A DNA stretch of 64,000 nt from Burkholderia catarinensis (lineage in GTDB: Bacteria > Pseudomonadota > Gammaproteobacteria > Burkholderiales > Burkholderiaceae): the NCBI RefSeq assembly GCF_001883705.2, contig NZ_MDEQ02000013.1, forward strand, positions 62,001 through 126,000. The letters are read 5' to 3'. Below the pieces are notes generated by a model. It ran no database searches, had not been told where the DNA came from, and saw only the letters and a list, made by a program, of their open reading frames with translations. A program made the position numbers and the translations under genes. Below, in pieces: positions 9,033 through 18,918 of this stretch. Each line of letters begins with the position of its first letter. Position 1 is the first letter of the stretch.

Positions 9033-9413
9033 TCAGACCGCCAGGACCGGATCCGCGCCGAAGCGGTTCGGGCCTTCGGTGCCGCGCGTGCACATCCACA
9101 CGAGCAGCAGGATGCCGCCGACGATCGGAATCAGCCCGATCAGCAGGAACCAGCCCGAGCGGCCCGTATCGTGCAGGCGGCGGACGCTGACCGCGATGCC
9201 CGGAATGATCAGCGCGAGCGAAACCAGGAAGATCACGCCGAGCAGCAGCAGCGTGATCAGGCCCGCATCGCGGCCCGCCGCGCCGATGATCTGGGCGGCG
9301 ACCGACAGGACGCAGCTCAGCAGCGCGAAATACCAGTATTCGGCACGACGCGCACGGCCTTCGAATGTCGCATATTTATTGAGTACGGTACGAACGGCTT
9401 CGGAAAAATTCAT
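9033..9413 (-). CDS. DUF805 family inner-membrane protein
   Basis: 126 residues. The DUF805 pattern is clear: N-terminal FEGRARRAEYWYF, three to four hydrophobic helices, then VRRLHDTGRSGWFLLIGLIP, ending GPNRFGADP. Function of the family is unknown. Its members (YhaH/YhaI-like) are small inner-membrane proteins. ATG at 9413 is preceded by AGGAGGG at good spacing. Unrelated to the motility genes on either side. Confidence 0.9.
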   Translation of the reverse strand: MNFSEAVRTVLNKYATFEGRARRAEYWYFALLSCVLSVAAQIIGAAGRDAGLITLLLLGVIFLVSLALIIPGIAVSVRRLHDTGRSGWFLLIGLIPIVGGILLLVWMCTRGTEGPNRFGADPVLAV

Positions 9414-9780
9414 CTTATTACCCTCCTGTTTTATATTGGCACCCCGGAAACAACGCCGGAATTATATGTTTGAATGTCGGTGGATTCCATCTCTTTTCGC
9501 AAGCCGGTCGGCACGCAAACGCGGCTGCATCGCGTTCCGACGCGGCGCAGGAACAGCTGCGATAGCGTATTTCCACGCCCCTTATTTGCATGCCGCGTCA
9601 TTTTAATATTCTTGAAGACCTGACAGAAACTACAGCCTTCGATAATCCAGCATTTGATTACAACCGAATGAAAGCGCACATGATCCATAATCGGTACGAG
9701 CGCACGGCATTCGATTAACCGTCCGGCCGGAAATACGCCGGCGCATCAGTCGCGTTACCCCTCGCCATTGCCGATCCCAC
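9414..9780. other. AT-richer intergenic stretch
   Basis: 367 bases of visibly lower GC than the surroundings, between the divergent DUF805 and lipoprotein genes. No open frame here has coding character. TATAAA lies just upstream of the DUF805 ribosome-binding site on the minus strand but is too close to the gene to be a confident -10. Nothing else recognised. Confidence 0.45.
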
Positions 9781-10200
9781 ATGAATTGCACCATGCTCCG
9801 TCACCCGCTCGTTGCGCTGCTGTCGCTCGCGTGCGCACTGGCCGCCGGCTGCGCGGGCGCGCCGGACCTGCCGCCCGGTACGCAGGCGCCGGACGCGCCG
9901 CACCCCGGCACGATCGCCGTGCGGATCGCGTGGAACGGGTCGACGCAAACCTGGCGCGCGCAGGATGTCCCCGCGAGCTTCGCATTCCGCTGTTTCGGCG
10001 CACACGGCGAACCGTCGGAACGCGCTCGCGCGGCCTGGTGCGTGCCGGTCGTCGAGATCGAATCGCTGTCGGCCGATGCCGGCGGGCGCCTGGTCGCCCC
10101 GGCCGACGCCGCGCGGTTCGACAGCACCGCGTACGGGCCCGGCCACCGCTTCCTCGACCATACGACGTCGGGACGCGGCGCCGGACGCCCACCGGGCTAG
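9781..10200 (+). CDS. Putative outer-membrane/periplasmic lipoprotein, function unknown
   Basis: 139 residues. The N-terminus is a lipoprotein signal: a hydrophobic stretch followed by lipobox LAAGC at residues 20-24. The mature part is Ala/Pro-rich with two further cysteines and resembles no family I know. Start is either ATG 9781 or ATG 9793. Neither has a strong Shine-Dalgarno, and the later one gives a more usual signal length. The stop overlaps the stop of the convergent VOC gene by three bases. Confidence 0.65.
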   Translation: MNCTMLRHPLVALLSLACALAAGCAGAPDLPPGTQAPDAPHPGTIAVRIAWNGSTQTWRAQDVPASFAFRCFGAHGEPSERARAAWCVPVVEIESLSADAGGRLVAPADAARFDSTAYGPGHRFLDHTTSGRGAGRPPG

Positions 10201-10694
10201 CCGGCCGCCGCCCGCTGCAGCGCGCCGAGATCGAGCTTCTTCATCGTCATCACCTGCGCCATCACGCGCTCGGCGCGTGCCGGGTCGCCGGTCATCAGTT
10301 CCGCCATCTGCACGGGCACGACCTGCCACGACACGCCGAAGCGGTCGCGCAGCCAGCCGCACTGCTGCGCGCGCTCGTCGCCGCCTTCGGACAGGCGCGC
10401 CCAGTAGCGGTCGATCTCGTCCTGGTCGCGGCAGTTGACGACGAACGACACGGCCGGCGTCATCTGGAACACGGGGCCGCCGTTCAGCGCGACGAACGCC
10501 TGCCCGTCGAGCTCGAACGCGACGGTCATCACCGCGCCCTCCGCGCTTCCGGATGCGTGCGCGCCGGCCTTGCCGTAGCGCGCGACGTGCACGATGCGCG
10601 CGTCGTCGAACACCGACACGTAGAAACCGGCGGCCGCCTCGGCGTCGCGGTCGAACCACAGGAACGGCGTGATGCGTTGTATGCGCGGATTCAT
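10197..10694 (-). CDS. VOC-family (PhnB/glyoxalase-like) protein
   Basis: 165 residues starting ITPFLWFDRDAEAAAGFY, the typical opening of the PhnB-like branch of the vicinal oxygen chelate superfamily (often misannotated as 3-demethylubiquinone methyltransferase). Conserved elements are FELDGQAFVALNGGP, the YWARLSEGG segment and GWLRDRFGVSWQVVP near residue 120. Soluble and cytosolic. Substrate cannot be inferred. ATG at 10694 has GGAGACAGCGCC upstream. Convergent with the lipoprotein gene, with overlapping stop codons. Confidence 0.88.
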   Translation of the reverse strand: MNPRIQRITPFLWFDRDAEAAAGFYVSVFDDARIVHVARYGKAGAHASGSAEGAVMTVAFELDGQAFVALNGGPVFQMTPAVSFVVNCRDQDEIDRYWARLSEGGDERAQQCGWLRDRFGVSWQVVPVQMAELMTGDPARAERVMAQVMTMKKLDLGALQRAAAG

Positions 10695-10722
10695 GGCGCT
10701 GTCTCCTCGATGTCGTGCCGGC

Positions 10723-10746
10723 ACCGGTGCCGGTGCCGGTGCCGGT
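10723..10746. repeat. Short tandem repeat of GCCGGT
   Basis: Four consecutive six-base units (ACCGGT once, then GCCGGT three times) in the leader of the VOC gene. Likely a slippage-prone microsatellite. Confidence 0.7.
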
Positions 10747-10814
10747 CTTACATCGTAGGCGCTGCGCCCGCGCACGGCGGCAATCCGGTCCGTAGGACGC
10801 GCGCGGCCGCCGGA

Positions 10815-10846
10815 TAAAAAAGGGGGCGATCACTCGCCCCCCTCTT
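10815..10846 (-). terminator. Intrinsic terminator after the DUF3443 gene
   Basis: On the minus strand a GGGGGCG / CGCCCCC stem with a six-base loop is followed by TTTTTT. It lies about 22 bases past the DUF3443 stop. A classic rho-independent terminator. Confidence 0.85.
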
Positions 10847-10868
10847 TCCTGCGTGCGGCCGTGCCGCG

Positions 10869-12101
10869 TCAGAACGCGACGAAAGGCTGCGCGCCGCCGC
10901 TCGCGGTCTTGTCCATCCCGAAGTAGATCGTCTTGCCGTAGAAGTGCGGCATGCCGATGTCGAGCCAGCTGGACGAACCGAACGGGCCTGCGATGTCGTT
11001 GAACGCGAACGTCGACGAGTTCGAGAACAGCGAATCCGCGTTCGCGACCGGCATCGACACGGTGCCGGTCGTGCCGTTCTGGCCGCTCAGCGTCGCCGTA
11101 TAGGTGGTCGTGGACGCCGGGCAGTAGAACTCCGTGTTCTTCGAGCAGACCGTCTGCGCCGAATCGTTGAAGAAATACGCGTTCGAACCCGTATCGAAGA
11201 ACGCGGTCACGTTGCGCCCGACGAACGTCGCGCTGACGTCGCCCGTCGTGGTCGACGTCAACACGGTCTTCCCGGTCAGGTCGGGCAGACCGAACGTCAG
11301 CGTCCCGGTCGCGCTAGCCTGCCCGTTACTCGAGATGGCCGGCATCTGCACGCTCACCCCGCTGCTGTCGGCGAAACGATGAACCGGGTTGGCCACCTGC
11401 TGCGCGACCGGCACGAGTGCGACCGTGCAGCTCGCGTTGTCGCCGTTCGGGCACGCGTAGTAGTTGTTGCTCGACGACGTCGACGTCGCGCAGGTCGTGC
11501 CGCAGTCGACCGGCGCCGGCCCGATGCCGAGGATCCCGTTCGCGCCGAGCGCGCTCGCCGAGTTGGCCGACGCGCCGCCGTTCGTGCACGAGCTCGGCAC
11601 GTTCGTCGTGCCGAGGTCGCCGATGATCTGCACGGGCAGCGAGCTCGCCCGCTCGGTGCCGATCGACAGGTCGACCGTACGCACCGAACCCCACGTGTAG
11701 CTCGACACGAACTTGCCGCACTCGGCGACCGGCGCGCCGCCGCTCGTCACCTGCGGCAGGTTGCCGAGCACGCCCGACACCGCGCTGCCGACGAGCCGCA
11801 GCCCGTAGGACGCGGTATCGACCAGCACGTTGCCGACCACCTGGCAGTTCGACGTGCCCGGCGCGCAGACCTTCACGCTGACGGTCGGGATGTTGATCAC
11901 GTTGGCGACGCCGGTGCCGACCGTGATGACGGCGGTATTCCCGCTATTGCCGTCCGATCCGCCCGAACCGTTGTTACCGTTGCTGCCCGAGCTGCTGCCG
12001 CCGCCGCCATCGCCGCCGCCGCATGCCGTCACGAGCACGGCCGTCGCGGCCGCGAGGCCCAGCACGCCGAGCCAGCGCTTGAATGTACGAGGAATTCTCA
12101 A
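10869..12101 (-). CDS. DUF3443 family exported lipoprotein
   Basis: 410 residues. Signal peptide with lipobox VLVTAC near residue 27, then a Gly/Ser/Asn-rich linker (about residues 28-55). The DUF3443 body follows, with VLVDTASYGLRLVGSAV, several Cys pairs (CGTTCATS, CSKNTEFYCPAS) and a second DTGS-like motif, FFDTGSNAYFF. The paired D-T-(A/G)-S motifs resemble aspartic-protease active sites, but this is only a resemblance. Function is unknown. The gene follows the DUF2844 gene after 16 bases, a pairing common in Burkholderia, so the two probably act together outside the cytoplasm. Confidence 0.9.
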   Translation of the reverse strand: MRIPRTFKRWLGVLGLAAATAVLVTACGGGDGGGGSSSGSNGNNGSGGSDGNSGNTAVITVGTGVANVINIPTVSVKVCAPGTSNCQVVGNVLVDTASYGLRLVGSAVSGVLGNLPQVTSGGAPVAECGKFVSSYTWGSVRTVDLSIGTERASSLPVQIIGDLGTTNVPSSCTNGGASANSASALGANGILGIGPAPVDCGTTCATSTSSSNNYYACPNGDNASCTVALVPVAQQVANPVHRFADSSGVSVQMPAISSNGQASATGTLTFGLPDLTGKTVLTSTTTGDVSATFVGRNVTAFFDTGSNAYFFNDSAQTVCSKNTEFYCPASTTTYTATLSGQNGTTGTVSMPVANADSLFSNSSTFAFNDIAGPFGSSSWLDIGMPHFYGKTIYFGMDKTASGGAQPFVAF

Positions 12102-12117
12102 GATCGCTCTCCCGCTG

Positions 12118-12621
12118 TCACTGGATGTCGGTGCCGGCTAGGCCGGCAGGCAGCGCCGCCGGCAGCCACGCCTGGCCCGAGAAGGCGCCCATGTGGCCGC
12201 CCGTCCGGATCACGAGGCCGCTCGTCTCGACGGCCACCGGCGCGCGCCAGCCGCGCGCCTTGTGCGCCGCCTGGACGCCGGCGGTGTACTGCGGGAAATA
12301 GCTGCCGAGCAGCGACGCGAGGTCCGGCATCGTCGGGCCTTGCCACGCGAGGCCGAACACGCTGCCGGCGGCCGACGTGTATTCGTGGATGACGGTGCCC
12401 GATCCGAGCGTGATCTCGCGGACGGTATAGGCGGCCGTGCTTGCCTGCACGCCGTCGGCCGAACGCATCGCGCGCTGCATCGTGCGCGCGATTGCGGCCT
12501 GATCGTCCGCAGGCGGCGACATCGGCGCGCCGCCCAGTTCCGCGTGTGCGTGGACGGTCCACAGCACACCCATTGCAGCCGCCGCGTGCGCGACGGCCCA
12601 GCCCAAGCGTTTCAGCTTCAC
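12118..12621 (-). CDS. DUF2844 family exported protein
   Basis: About 167 residues. The N-terminus is a Sec signal peptide (KRLGWAVAHAAAAMGVLW, cleavage after AHA). The mature part contains LGSGTVIHEYTSAAGSVFGL and WQGPTMPDLASLLG, the DUF2844 pattern. The start I prefer is the GTG at 12621 with GGGGGG just upstream. A TTG at 12633 would sit before that ribosome-binding site. It is the first gene of a two-gene operon with the DUF3443 lipoprotein. No biochemical role is established. Confidence 0.85.
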   Translation of the reverse strand: MKLKRLGWAVAHAAAAMGVLWTVHAHAELGGAPMSPPADDQAAIARTMQRAMRSADGVQASTAAYTVREITLGSGTVIHEYTSAAGSVFGLAWQGPTMPDLASLLGSYFPQYTAGVQAAHKARGWRAPVAVETSGLVIRTGGHMGAFSGQAWLPAALPAGLAGTDIQ

Positions 12622-12821
12622 GTTCCCCCCCAAGGGACTGGCTTCGTTGCCGGCGGCGCCGCCATCGGGCCCGCGCCGCCTGCCAACATATGAATTGTAC
12701 GAATGACGCTACGTTGCTGCTGACACGTAGTATGCCTGCTGAGGGTGTCGAAGTGTCAATTCGACGCACCGCGCGGGTGCGGCGAGTGCGGGGAAACGTT
12801 GCGGGAACGGCGTAACGCGCA

Positions 12822-12856
12822 CATCGGGCGGCCCCGCGAGACGGGGCGCGCCGATG
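12822..12856 (-). terminator. Hairpin downstream of cheZ
   Basis: Stem CATCGG (12822-12827) with CCGATG (12851-12856), continued inside by GCCCCG with CGGGGC. It begins about 14 bases past the cheZ stop, at the end of the long mot-che operon. No T-run follows. Confidence 0.55.
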
Positions 12857-12869
12857 CGATGCGGCAGCG

Positions 12870-13601
12870 TCAGAAGCCCAGGCTCGCGAGCAGGTCGTCG
12901 ACCTGCCCCTGGTCCTGGACCACGTCGGATTTGCCTTCCGGCGCGATCTGCGGGCCGTTCAGCAGCGACTCGGGGCTGCCGGTCGCGCTCATCTGCTCGG
13001 CCGCGAACGCGGCCGCGGTGGCGGCGAACTGCTCGCGCCGCTCGGGCGCGATGTTCTCGACGAGCACGGTGAGGAGCTGCTGCTCGATCAGGTAGACCAT
13101 GTCCATGATCTTCTTGATCACCTGCCCGGTCAGGTCCTGGAAATCCTGCGCGAGCATGATCTCGAGCAGTTGCGCGCTGGTCGCCGACGTCGACTCGGGC
13201 AGCGTGCGCAGGAACGTGCGGGTATCGTCCATCAGCTCGCGCACTTCCGCGTGCTCGATCGGCGCCGCGTACCACTGCGCCCAGCGCGCGTCAAGCGCCT
13301 CGGCCTCGTTCTGGACGCGCTCCTGCATCGGCTTCGCGATCTCGATCGCGTTCAGCACGCGCACGGCGGCCTGCTCGGTCATCGTCGCGACGTAGCGCAG
13401 CCGGTCGCGCGCATCGGGCACGGCTTCCGCCGCGCGCTCGACATGCTTGTCGAGCCCGAGCTCACGCATCGAATCGCGCAGCGCGCGCGTGACGTGGCCG
13501 ATGCGCGCGAGGATGCGGTCGCTCGCGAAATCGGCGCCTTCGGCCTGGCCGTCGGCGCTGAACCCGGCGCTGGTCAGCGCGGCATGGATCGGCTCGTTCA
13601 C
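12870..13601 (-). CDS. cheZ: CheY-P phosphatase CheZ
   Basis: 243 residues, mostly helical. The signature [19 protein letters not shown] (about residues 150-168) contains the acidic residue and glutamine needed for CheY-P dephosphorylation. The extreme C-terminus [11 protein letters not shown] is the conserved CheY-binding tail, preceded by a flexible linker. Begins at a GTG one base after the cheY stop. Last gene of the motA...cheZ operon. It shortens the tumbling/reversal signal. Confidence 0.95.
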   Translation of the reverse strand: MNEPIHAALTSAGFSADGQAEGADFASDRILARIGHVTRALRDSMRELGLDKHVERAAEAVPDARDRLRYVATMTEQAAVRVLNAIEIAKPMQERVQNEAEALDARWAQWYAAPIEHAEVRELMDDTRTFLRTLPESTSATSAQLLEIMLAQDFQDLTGQVIKKIMDMVYLIEQQLLTVLVENIAPERREQFAATAAAFAAEQMSATGSPESLLNGPQIAPEGKSDVVQDQGQVDDLLASLGF

Positions 13602-13602
13602 G

Positions 13603-13998
13603 TCAGCTCCCGGTCTTCGCCATCTTGTCGATGATCTTGTTCAGCTTCTCGTCGAGCGTCGCCGCCGTGAACGGTTTCACGACATAGCCGCTCGCGCCGG
13701 CCTGCGCGGCCGCGATGATGTTCTCCTTCTTCGACTCGGCCGTGACCATCAGCACCGGCAGGTGCGTGAGCGTCGCGTCCGCGCGGATTTCCTTCAGCAT
13801 CGCGAGGCCGTCGAGGTTCGGCATGTTCCAGTCCGAAATCACGAACTCGTAGCCGCCGCCGCGCAGCCGCGCGAGGCCCGCCAGGCCGTCCTCGGCCTCG
13901 TCGACGTTCGAATAGCCCAGTTCCTTGAGCAGGTTGCGGACAATCCGGCGCATCGTCGGGAAATCGTCCACCACCAGGATTTTCATGCTCTTGTCCAT
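13603..13998 (-). CDS. cheY: Chemotaxis response regulator CheY, paired with cheZ
   Basis: 131 residues, a single receiver domain. Acidic pair in [14 protein letters not shown], phospho-acceptor Asp in [10 protein letters not shown] (about residue 59), Thr/Ser in [12 protein letters not shown] and Lys in YVVKPFT. The DWNMPNLDG and [10 protein letters not shown] segments match flagellar-switch CheY proteins closely. ATG at 13998 chosen because AAGGAA lies upstream and it gives the canonical N-terminus. A longer frame to 14046 is atypical. It sits directly before cheZ, so this is the more likely motor-binding CheY of the two in the operon. Confidence 0.95.
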   Translation of the reverse strand: MDKSMKILVVDDFPTMRRIVRNLLKELGYSNVDEAEDGLAGLARLRGGGYEFVISDWNMPNLDGLAMLKEIRADATLTHLPVLMVTAESKKENIIAAAQAGASGYVVKPFTAATLDEKLNKIIDKMAKTGS

Positions 13999-14065
13999 CG
14001 TCGTTCCTTTCCAGATTCGTTTCCGTCGGGATGCGTATCGTGGCACGCGCCCCGTGGCATTCCAT

Positions 14066-15157
14066 TCAAACGCGCTGCACGCGGTCGCCCATCGTCGACA
14101 GTCGCGCCATCACGCGGCGGCTCATCTCGGCGAGCGGCACGATCTCGTCCGCGCCGCCGAGCGCGATCGCCTCGCGCGGCATCCCGAACACGATGCAGCT
14201 TGCTTCATCCTGCGCGAACGTGTGGGCGCCCGCGCGCTTCATTTCCAGCAGGCCGGCCGCGCCGTCGCGGCCCATCCCGGTGAGGATCACGCCGATCGCG
14301 TTCTTGCCCGCGTGCGTGGCCGCCGAGCGGAACAGCACGTCGACCGACGGGCGGTGCCGGTTCACCGGCGGCTCGTCCGACAGTTGCGCAATATAGTTCG
14401 CGCCGCTTCTCGCGAGCAACAGGTGCGCATGGCCCGGCGCGATGTACGCATGCCCCGGCAGCACGCGCTCGCCGTGCTCGGCTTCCTTCACCGCGATCCG
14501 GCACAGGCCGTTCAGCCGTTGCGCGAACGATTTCGTGAAGCCGGGCGGCATATGCTGCGCGATCAGCACGGCCGGCGCATCCGGCGGCAGCGGCGTCAGC
14601 ACCTCTCGGATCGCCTCGGTCCCGCCCGTCGATGCGCCGATGATGATCAGCTTCTCGGTACTGACGAGCGGATTGTTGATCATCGGCGCGGCCGGCTGGC
14701 TGTCCCCCGTGCGCGCGGCGGCCTGCGGCTGCGGCGCCTGGCGCACGCGCGCGCGCGACGCCGCGCGGATCTTGTCGGCGAGCTTTTCCGCGTAGTCGAG
14801 CATCCCGTCGCGAATCCCGACGCGCGGCTTCGTGACGAAATCCACCGCGCCGAGTTCGAGCGCGCGCAGCGTGATTTCCGAGCCGCGCTCGGTCAGCGAC
14901 GACACCATCACGACCGGCATCGGCCGCAGGCGCATCAGCTTCTCGAGGAAATCGAGCCCATCCATGCGCGGCATTTCGACGTCGAGCGTGAGCACGTCGG
15001 GGTTGTGCTGCTTGATGAGCTCGCGCGCGACGAGCGGATCGGGCGCGGTCGCGCACACCGTCATGTCGGGCTGGCTGTTGATGATCTCCGTCATCAAGCT
15101 GCGAATCAGCGCCGAATCGTCGACGCACAATACTTTGATCTTCTGCACTGCGGTCAT
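14066..15157 (-). CDS. cheB: Chemoreceptor methylesterase/deamidase CheB
   Basis: 363 residues. N-terminal receiver domain with [14 protein letters not shown] and acceptor Asp in [13 protein letters not shown] linker of about 40 residues follows. The C-terminal methylesterase has the Ser in [14 protein letters not shown], His in [11 protein letters not shown] and Asp in [12 protein letters not shown], the catalytic triad. Removes methyl groups from receptors when phosphorylated by CheA. Start overlaps the cheD stop (ATGA). Confidence 0.98.
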   Translation of the reverse strand: MTAVQKIKVLCVDDSALIRSLMTEIINSQPDMTVCATAPDPLVARELIKQHNPDVLTLDVEMPRMDGLDFLEKLMRLRPMPVVMVSSLTERGSEITLRALELGAVDFVTKPRVGIRDGMLDYAEKLADKIRAASRARVRQAPQPQAAARTGDSQPAAPMINNPLVSTEKLIIIGASTGGTEAIREVLTPLPPDAPAVLIAQHMPPGFTKSFAQRLNGLCRIAVKEAEHGERVLPGHAYIAPGHAHLLLARSGANYIAQLSDEPPVNRHRPSVDVLFRSAATHAGKNAIGVILTGMGRDGAAGLLEMKRAGAHTFAQDEASCIVFGMPREAIALGGADEIVPLAEMSRRVMARLSTMGDRVQRV

Positions 15158-15927
15158 GCCTCCTGCTTTCTCGATAGGTTCGCCGCATGCGGGCCCCCGA
15201 CGTGCGGGTTCGCCGCCCGCCCGCCGCCTGCACTGCCCGCGCTGCCGCCCGGCGTCGCGCCGCGCGCGCCGAACAGCTCGATGCGCGGTCGCGCCGGCGG
15301 CGGAGCGGCCGGCCGCTTCGCCGCGAACAGCTCGACATGCGCGCGCGGCCGTGCGGCGCGGGCGCGATCGGCCTCGCGCGCGAGCGCGGCTTCGCGTTCG
15401 GTAACGCCCGGCACCTGCAGCCGCAGCTTCTTCACCATCGCGCGCCCCGTGTTCGGCATGAACGCGACCTTGCGCGGGTGGACACCCTGCAGGTCTTCCG
15501 CGGTGATGCGGATGCGTTCGAGCGCGAGGTAGCGGCGCACGAAATCCGCGTTGCGATCGCCGATGTTGATCGTCGTCATCCCGGCCAGCACGGCCGCGCC
15601 GCCGAACACCTTCGCCTCGAAGCGCTCACGGCGCCCGCCGGCCTTGATCAGCTCGTTGATCAGCACTTCCATCGCATACGCGCCGTAGCGCATCGACTCC
15701 GACGCGGCCGCGCCCGGATCGGCGCCGTCGTCCGGCAGCATGAAGTGGTTCATCCCGCCGATGCCCGCGAACGGATCGTGCAGGCACGCGGCGACGCACG
15801 AGCCGAGCACGGTCATCAGCACCATGTCCTCGGACGTCGTGTAGAACTCGTTCGGCAGCAGCTTCACGCCCGGACGGCCGAAGTGGCTGTCGAAGTAGCG
15901 ATTGGTCGCGATCGGCAGTGCGCTCAT
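15154..15927 (-). CDS. cheD: Chemoreceptor glutamine deamidase CheD, with C-terminal extension
   Basis: 257 residues. The catalytic core (about residues 20-190) contains the Cys in [13 protein letters not shown] and His in [11 protein letters not shown], then [12 protein letters not shown] and the [10 protein letters not shown] strand. Beyond about residue 200 comes an Arg/Ala/Pro/Gly-rich tail with two similar segments ([10 protein letters not shown] and RIELFGARG), not part of the normal enzyme. CheD deamidates receptor glutamines. Start overlaps the cheR stop, and its end overlaps cheB, giving a tightly coupled cheR-cheD-cheB block. Confidence 0.95.
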   Translation of the reverse strand: MSALPIATNRYFDSHFGRPGVKLLPNEFYTTSEDMVLMTVLGSCVAACLHDPFAGIGGMNHFMLPDDGADPGAAASESMRYGAYAMEVLINELIKAGGRRERFEAKVFGGAAVLAGMTTINIGDRNADFVRRYLALERIRITAEDLQGVHPRKVAFMPNTGRAMVKKLRLQVPGVTEREAALAREADRARAARPRAHVELFAAKRPAAPPPARPRIELFGARGATPGGSAGSAGGGRAANPHVGGPHAANLSRKQEA

Positions 15928-16916
15928 CCGCGATCTCCATAGACGGGCGCCGTGCCCGCGGCCCGCGCACGCACGGGCGACGGCATCGCCGCCGCCGCGG
16001 GCGCCTGCGCGCCACGCGGCCGCGCACCCTGCGCGGCGTCGCGTGTCAGTTCGTACACCGTCTGCCCGCGCAGCCGGAACGCCTGCGTGACATACGTGAA
16101 ATTTTCCGAATGGCCGGCGAACAGCAGCCCGCCCGGTTTCACGAGCGGCTCGAAGCGCGACAGCACCTGCCCCTGCGTCGGCTTGTCGAAATAAATCATC
16201 ACGTTGCGGCAGAAGATCGCGTCGAACGGCTTCGCGATTCCGTAGTCCGCATCGGTCAGGTTCAGTTGCTCGAAGCGGATCATCGCGCGCAGCTCGGGGC
16301 GCACCTTCACGCGGCCGGCCTGCGCGCCGGTGCCCTTCAGGAAGAAGCGCTTCAGCCGCTCCGGCGCCAGGTGCTTGACCTGGTCGTACGTATAGATGCC
16401 GGCTTCCGCCTTCGCGAGCACCTGCGTGTCGAGATCGGTCGCGAGGATCGACGCGCCGCGCGCCGCCGATTCGCCGAGCGCCTCGATCAGCGTGATCGCG
16501 ATCGAATAAGGCTCCTCGCCGGTCGACGCCGCCGAGCACCATACCGACACGGGCGCCGGCCGCCCCTTCACGAAATCCGACAGGATCGGGAAGTGGTGCG
16601 ACTCGCGGAAGAACGCGGTCAGGTTCGTCGTCAGCGCATTGATGAACGCTTCCCACTCGAGCGGATCGTCTTCCTGCTCGAGCAGGTCGAGGTACTCGCG
16701 GAACGTGTCGAGGCCGCGCGCACGCAGCCGCCGCGCGAGACGGCTGTACGCCATGTCGCGCTTGTGCTCGGACAGCGAGATCCCCGCGCGTTGGTGGATC
16801 AGCGCACGGATGCGTGCGAAATCCGCGCCTGTGAACGCGAAGTCGCGCCCCGGCTCGCCCGCGCGAGGCGAGGCATCCGGTGCATCGGGTCGAAACGGTG
16901 CGCGCGCGTGCGGCAT
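15924..16916 (-). CDS. cheR: Chemoreceptor methyltransferase CheR
   Basis: 330 residues. N-terminal helical domain, then the SAM-binding motif [17 protein letters not shown] (about residue 125), [29 protein letters not shown] and FAGHSENF, all diagnostic of CheR. Transfers methyl groups from SAM to receptor glutamates. Residues 1-25 and the last 40 are Ala/Pro-rich and variable. Starts three bases after the upstream receptor gene, whose C-terminus carries a CheR-tethering pentapeptide. Confidence 0.98.
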   Translation of the reverse strand: MPHARAPFRPDAPDASPRAGEPGRDFAFTGADFARIRALIHQRAGISLSEHKRDMAYSRLARRLRARGLDTFREYLDLLEQEDDPLEWEAFINALTTNLTAFFRESHHFPILSDFVKGRPAPVSVWCSAASTGEEPYSIAITLIEALGESAARGASILATDLDTQVLAKAEAGIYTYDQVKHLAPERLKRFFLKGTGAQAGRVKVRPELRAMIRFEQLNLTDADYGIAKPFDAIFCRNVMIYFDKPTQGQVLSRFEPLVKPGGLLFAGHSENFTYVTQAFRLRGQTVYELTRDAAQGARPRGAQAPAAAAMPSPVRARAAGTAPVYGDRG

Positions 16917-16919
16917 GGT

Positions 16920-18881
16920 TTAGAAGGTCTCCCAGTCGTCGTCGGACGTGCCGGCCGCGGCCAGCGCCGGCTTCTCGCCGTTCAGCGCCGGGCGCACGAG
17001 CGCGGGCTTCGCGGCCGGCTTGTCCGCCGGTGCGGCCGTCTTCGCGAGACGCGGTCCGTAGCCGCCCGCGGCGTCGCCGCGGGAAGCCGGCGCGTCCTTC
17101 CGCGCACGCGCGCCGGCATCGGCCGCGCGCTTCGGTTCGTGGCCCGCGCCCGAGGCAGCCGACGCGACAGCACGCGACGCCGGCGCGGCGCGCCGTGCCG
17201 GTTGCGCGGCGGCCGGCGGTGCCGGCAGCGCGGCGACCGGCGCCGCGTCGTGACGCGGCGCCGACGGCAGCGCCGGTTCATGCGCGACCGGCCGCACGAC
17301 GCCGCGCGCCGGCGCGAGCACGATGCCGCCCGCCACGCGCCAGCCCGACACGATCGCCTTCATCTGGCGCGTCTGCTCCTCGAGCGACGCGGCCGCGGCC
17401 GCGGCCTGCTCGACGAGCGCCGCGTTCTGCTGCGTGACCGAATCCATCTGGCCGACCGCGCGATTGACCTGCTCGATGCCGGTCGACTGCTCTTCCGACG
17501 CGGCGCTGATCTCGCCCATGATGTCGGTCACGCGGCGCACGGCCTGCACGATCTCGTCCATCGTCGAGCCCGCGCGCGCGACGAGCGCCGACCCGCTGTC
17601 GACCTTTCCGGCCGAATCGCCGATCAACTGCTTGATTTCCTTCGCGGCGCTCGCGCTGCGCTGCGCGAGCGAGCGCACCTCGCCCGCGACCACCGCGAAG
17701 CCGCGGCCCTGCTCGCCGGCCCGCGCGGCTTCGACGGCCGCATTCAGCGCGAGGATGTTGGTCTGGAACGCGATGCCCTCGATCGTGCCGATGATGTCGA
17801 CGACCTTGCCCGAGCTCGCCGCGATGTCCTGCATCGTCGACACGACCTGGCCGACCACCTCGCCGCCCTGCGTCGCGATGTCCGACGCGTTCACCGCGAG
17901 CTGGCTCGCCTGCCGCGCGTTCTCCGCGTTCTGCCGCACGGTGCCGGTCAGCTGCTCCATGCTCGACGCGGTTTCCTGCAGCGACGCGGCCTGCTCCTCG
18001 GTGCGCTGCGACAGGTCGATGTTGCCGGTCGCGATCTCGCGCGCGCCGACGTCGATCGACTCGGTGCCGCGATGCACGGCCTGCACCATCGTCGTGACGG
18101 CGTCCTGCATCCGCTTGATGCCGCCGAACAGGCGGCCGATCTCGTTCGTGCTGAACACGTTCACCGGTTGCGTGAGATCGCCGCCGGCGATGCGCTCGAA
18201 GTGCTCGATCGCATCCTCGATCGGCTTCACGATCAGCCCGCGCAGCACGAAGCGGATCGCGATCACGACGACGAACGCGATCGCGATGCCGGCCGCGATC
18301 AGCGCGACCATCATCGAGATCCGCGACTGCGTGGCGGCCTGGCGTTCTTCCGCGCGCTTCTGCAGCGACGCGACCACGGCCGCTGCCGCCTGGTCGTACG
18401 CGACGAACAACGGGCTGATCTTGGTCTCGGCGATCGCGCGGTACGCGGCCATGTCGCCCGCACGCGCGGCCGCGAATTCGGGCTCGACGCCTTCCTTCAC
18501 GATCGTCGTGTAGCGTGCGGTGAGCTCGTCGACGAGCGCCTGCTCGACGCCGAGCTTCGGCATCGACTGGAACGCCTGCCAGTTCTGGTTCGACTTCGCG
18601 TACAGCTCCAGCCCACGGTCGAGCACCTTGCCGGCGTCGGCCGTGTTGCCGGCTTCCGTCAGCGAACGGAAGCGGTCGAGCGACAGGCGCGCGCGCAGCA
18701 GGTACGACGACGTGTCGTCGAGCGTATGGATCGCCGGCAGGTCGACGTGCGCGATCTCGTCGAGCGCGCGGCTCGCGTGATTGAGCGCGTAGAGGCCGAG
18801 CCCGCCGACGGCCGCGGCGAGGGCCACGAGGATGAGTCCGACCGCCGTGAGCGTCGTGCGGATCGACCAGTTATGCAACAT
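16920..18881 (-). CDS. Methyl-accepting chemotaxis protein, Tar/Tsr class
   Basis: 653 residues. First transmembrane helix at about 8-30, helical-bundle periplasmic ligand domain about 31-190, second transmembrane helix about 192-215, HAMP, then a cytoplasmic signalling hairpin. Its tip contains [20 protein letters not shown] and [20 protein letters not shown] long Ala/Pro/Arg linker (about 530-645) ends in DDDWETF. The last five residues match the E. coli NWETF pentapeptide that tethers CheR and CheB, fitting the cheR gene three bases downstream. Ligand cannot be read from the sequence. Confidence 0.95.
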   Translation of the reverse strand: MLHNWSIRTTLTAVGLILVALAAAVGGLGLYALNHASRALDEIAHVDLPAIHTLDDTSSYLLRARLSLDRFRSLTEAGNTADAGKVLDRGLELYAKSNQNWQAFQSMPKLGVEQALVDELTARYTTIVKEGVEPEFAAARAGDMAAYRAIAETKISPLFVAYDQAAAAVVASLQKRAEERQAATQSRISMMVALIAAGIAIAFVVVIAIRFVLRGLIVKPIEDAIEHFERIAGGDLTQPVNVFSTNEIGRLFGGIKRMQDAVTTMVQAVHRGTESIDVGAREIATGNIDLSQRTEEQAASLQETASSMEQLTGTVRQNAENARQASQLAVNASDIATQGGEVVGQVVSTMQDIAASSGKVVDIIGTIEGIAFQTNILALNAAVEAARAGEQGRGFAVVAGEVRSLAQRSASAAKEIKQLIGDSAGKVDSGSALVARAGSTMDEIVQAVRRVTDIMGEISAASEEQSTGIEQVNRAVGQMDSVTQQNAALVEQAAAAAASLEEQTRQMKAIVSGWRVAGGIVLAPARGVVRPVAHEPALPSAPRHDAAPVAALPAPPAAAQPARRAAPASRAVASAASGAGHEPKRAADAGARARKDAPASRGDAAGGYGPRLAKTAAPADKPAAKPALVRPALNGEKPALAAAGTSDDDWETF

Positions 18882-18918
18882 TGCAGATTCTCCCGAAATT
18901 CCTGCGCGCGCGGCGCGC

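Noticed and set aside
9431..9688. An 85-codon minus-strand frame in an AT-richer gap
   Set aside because: No ribosome-binding site, no family pattern and no conserved composition.
10723..10746. CRISPR or iteron array
   Set aside because: Only a six-base microsatellite with no spacers.
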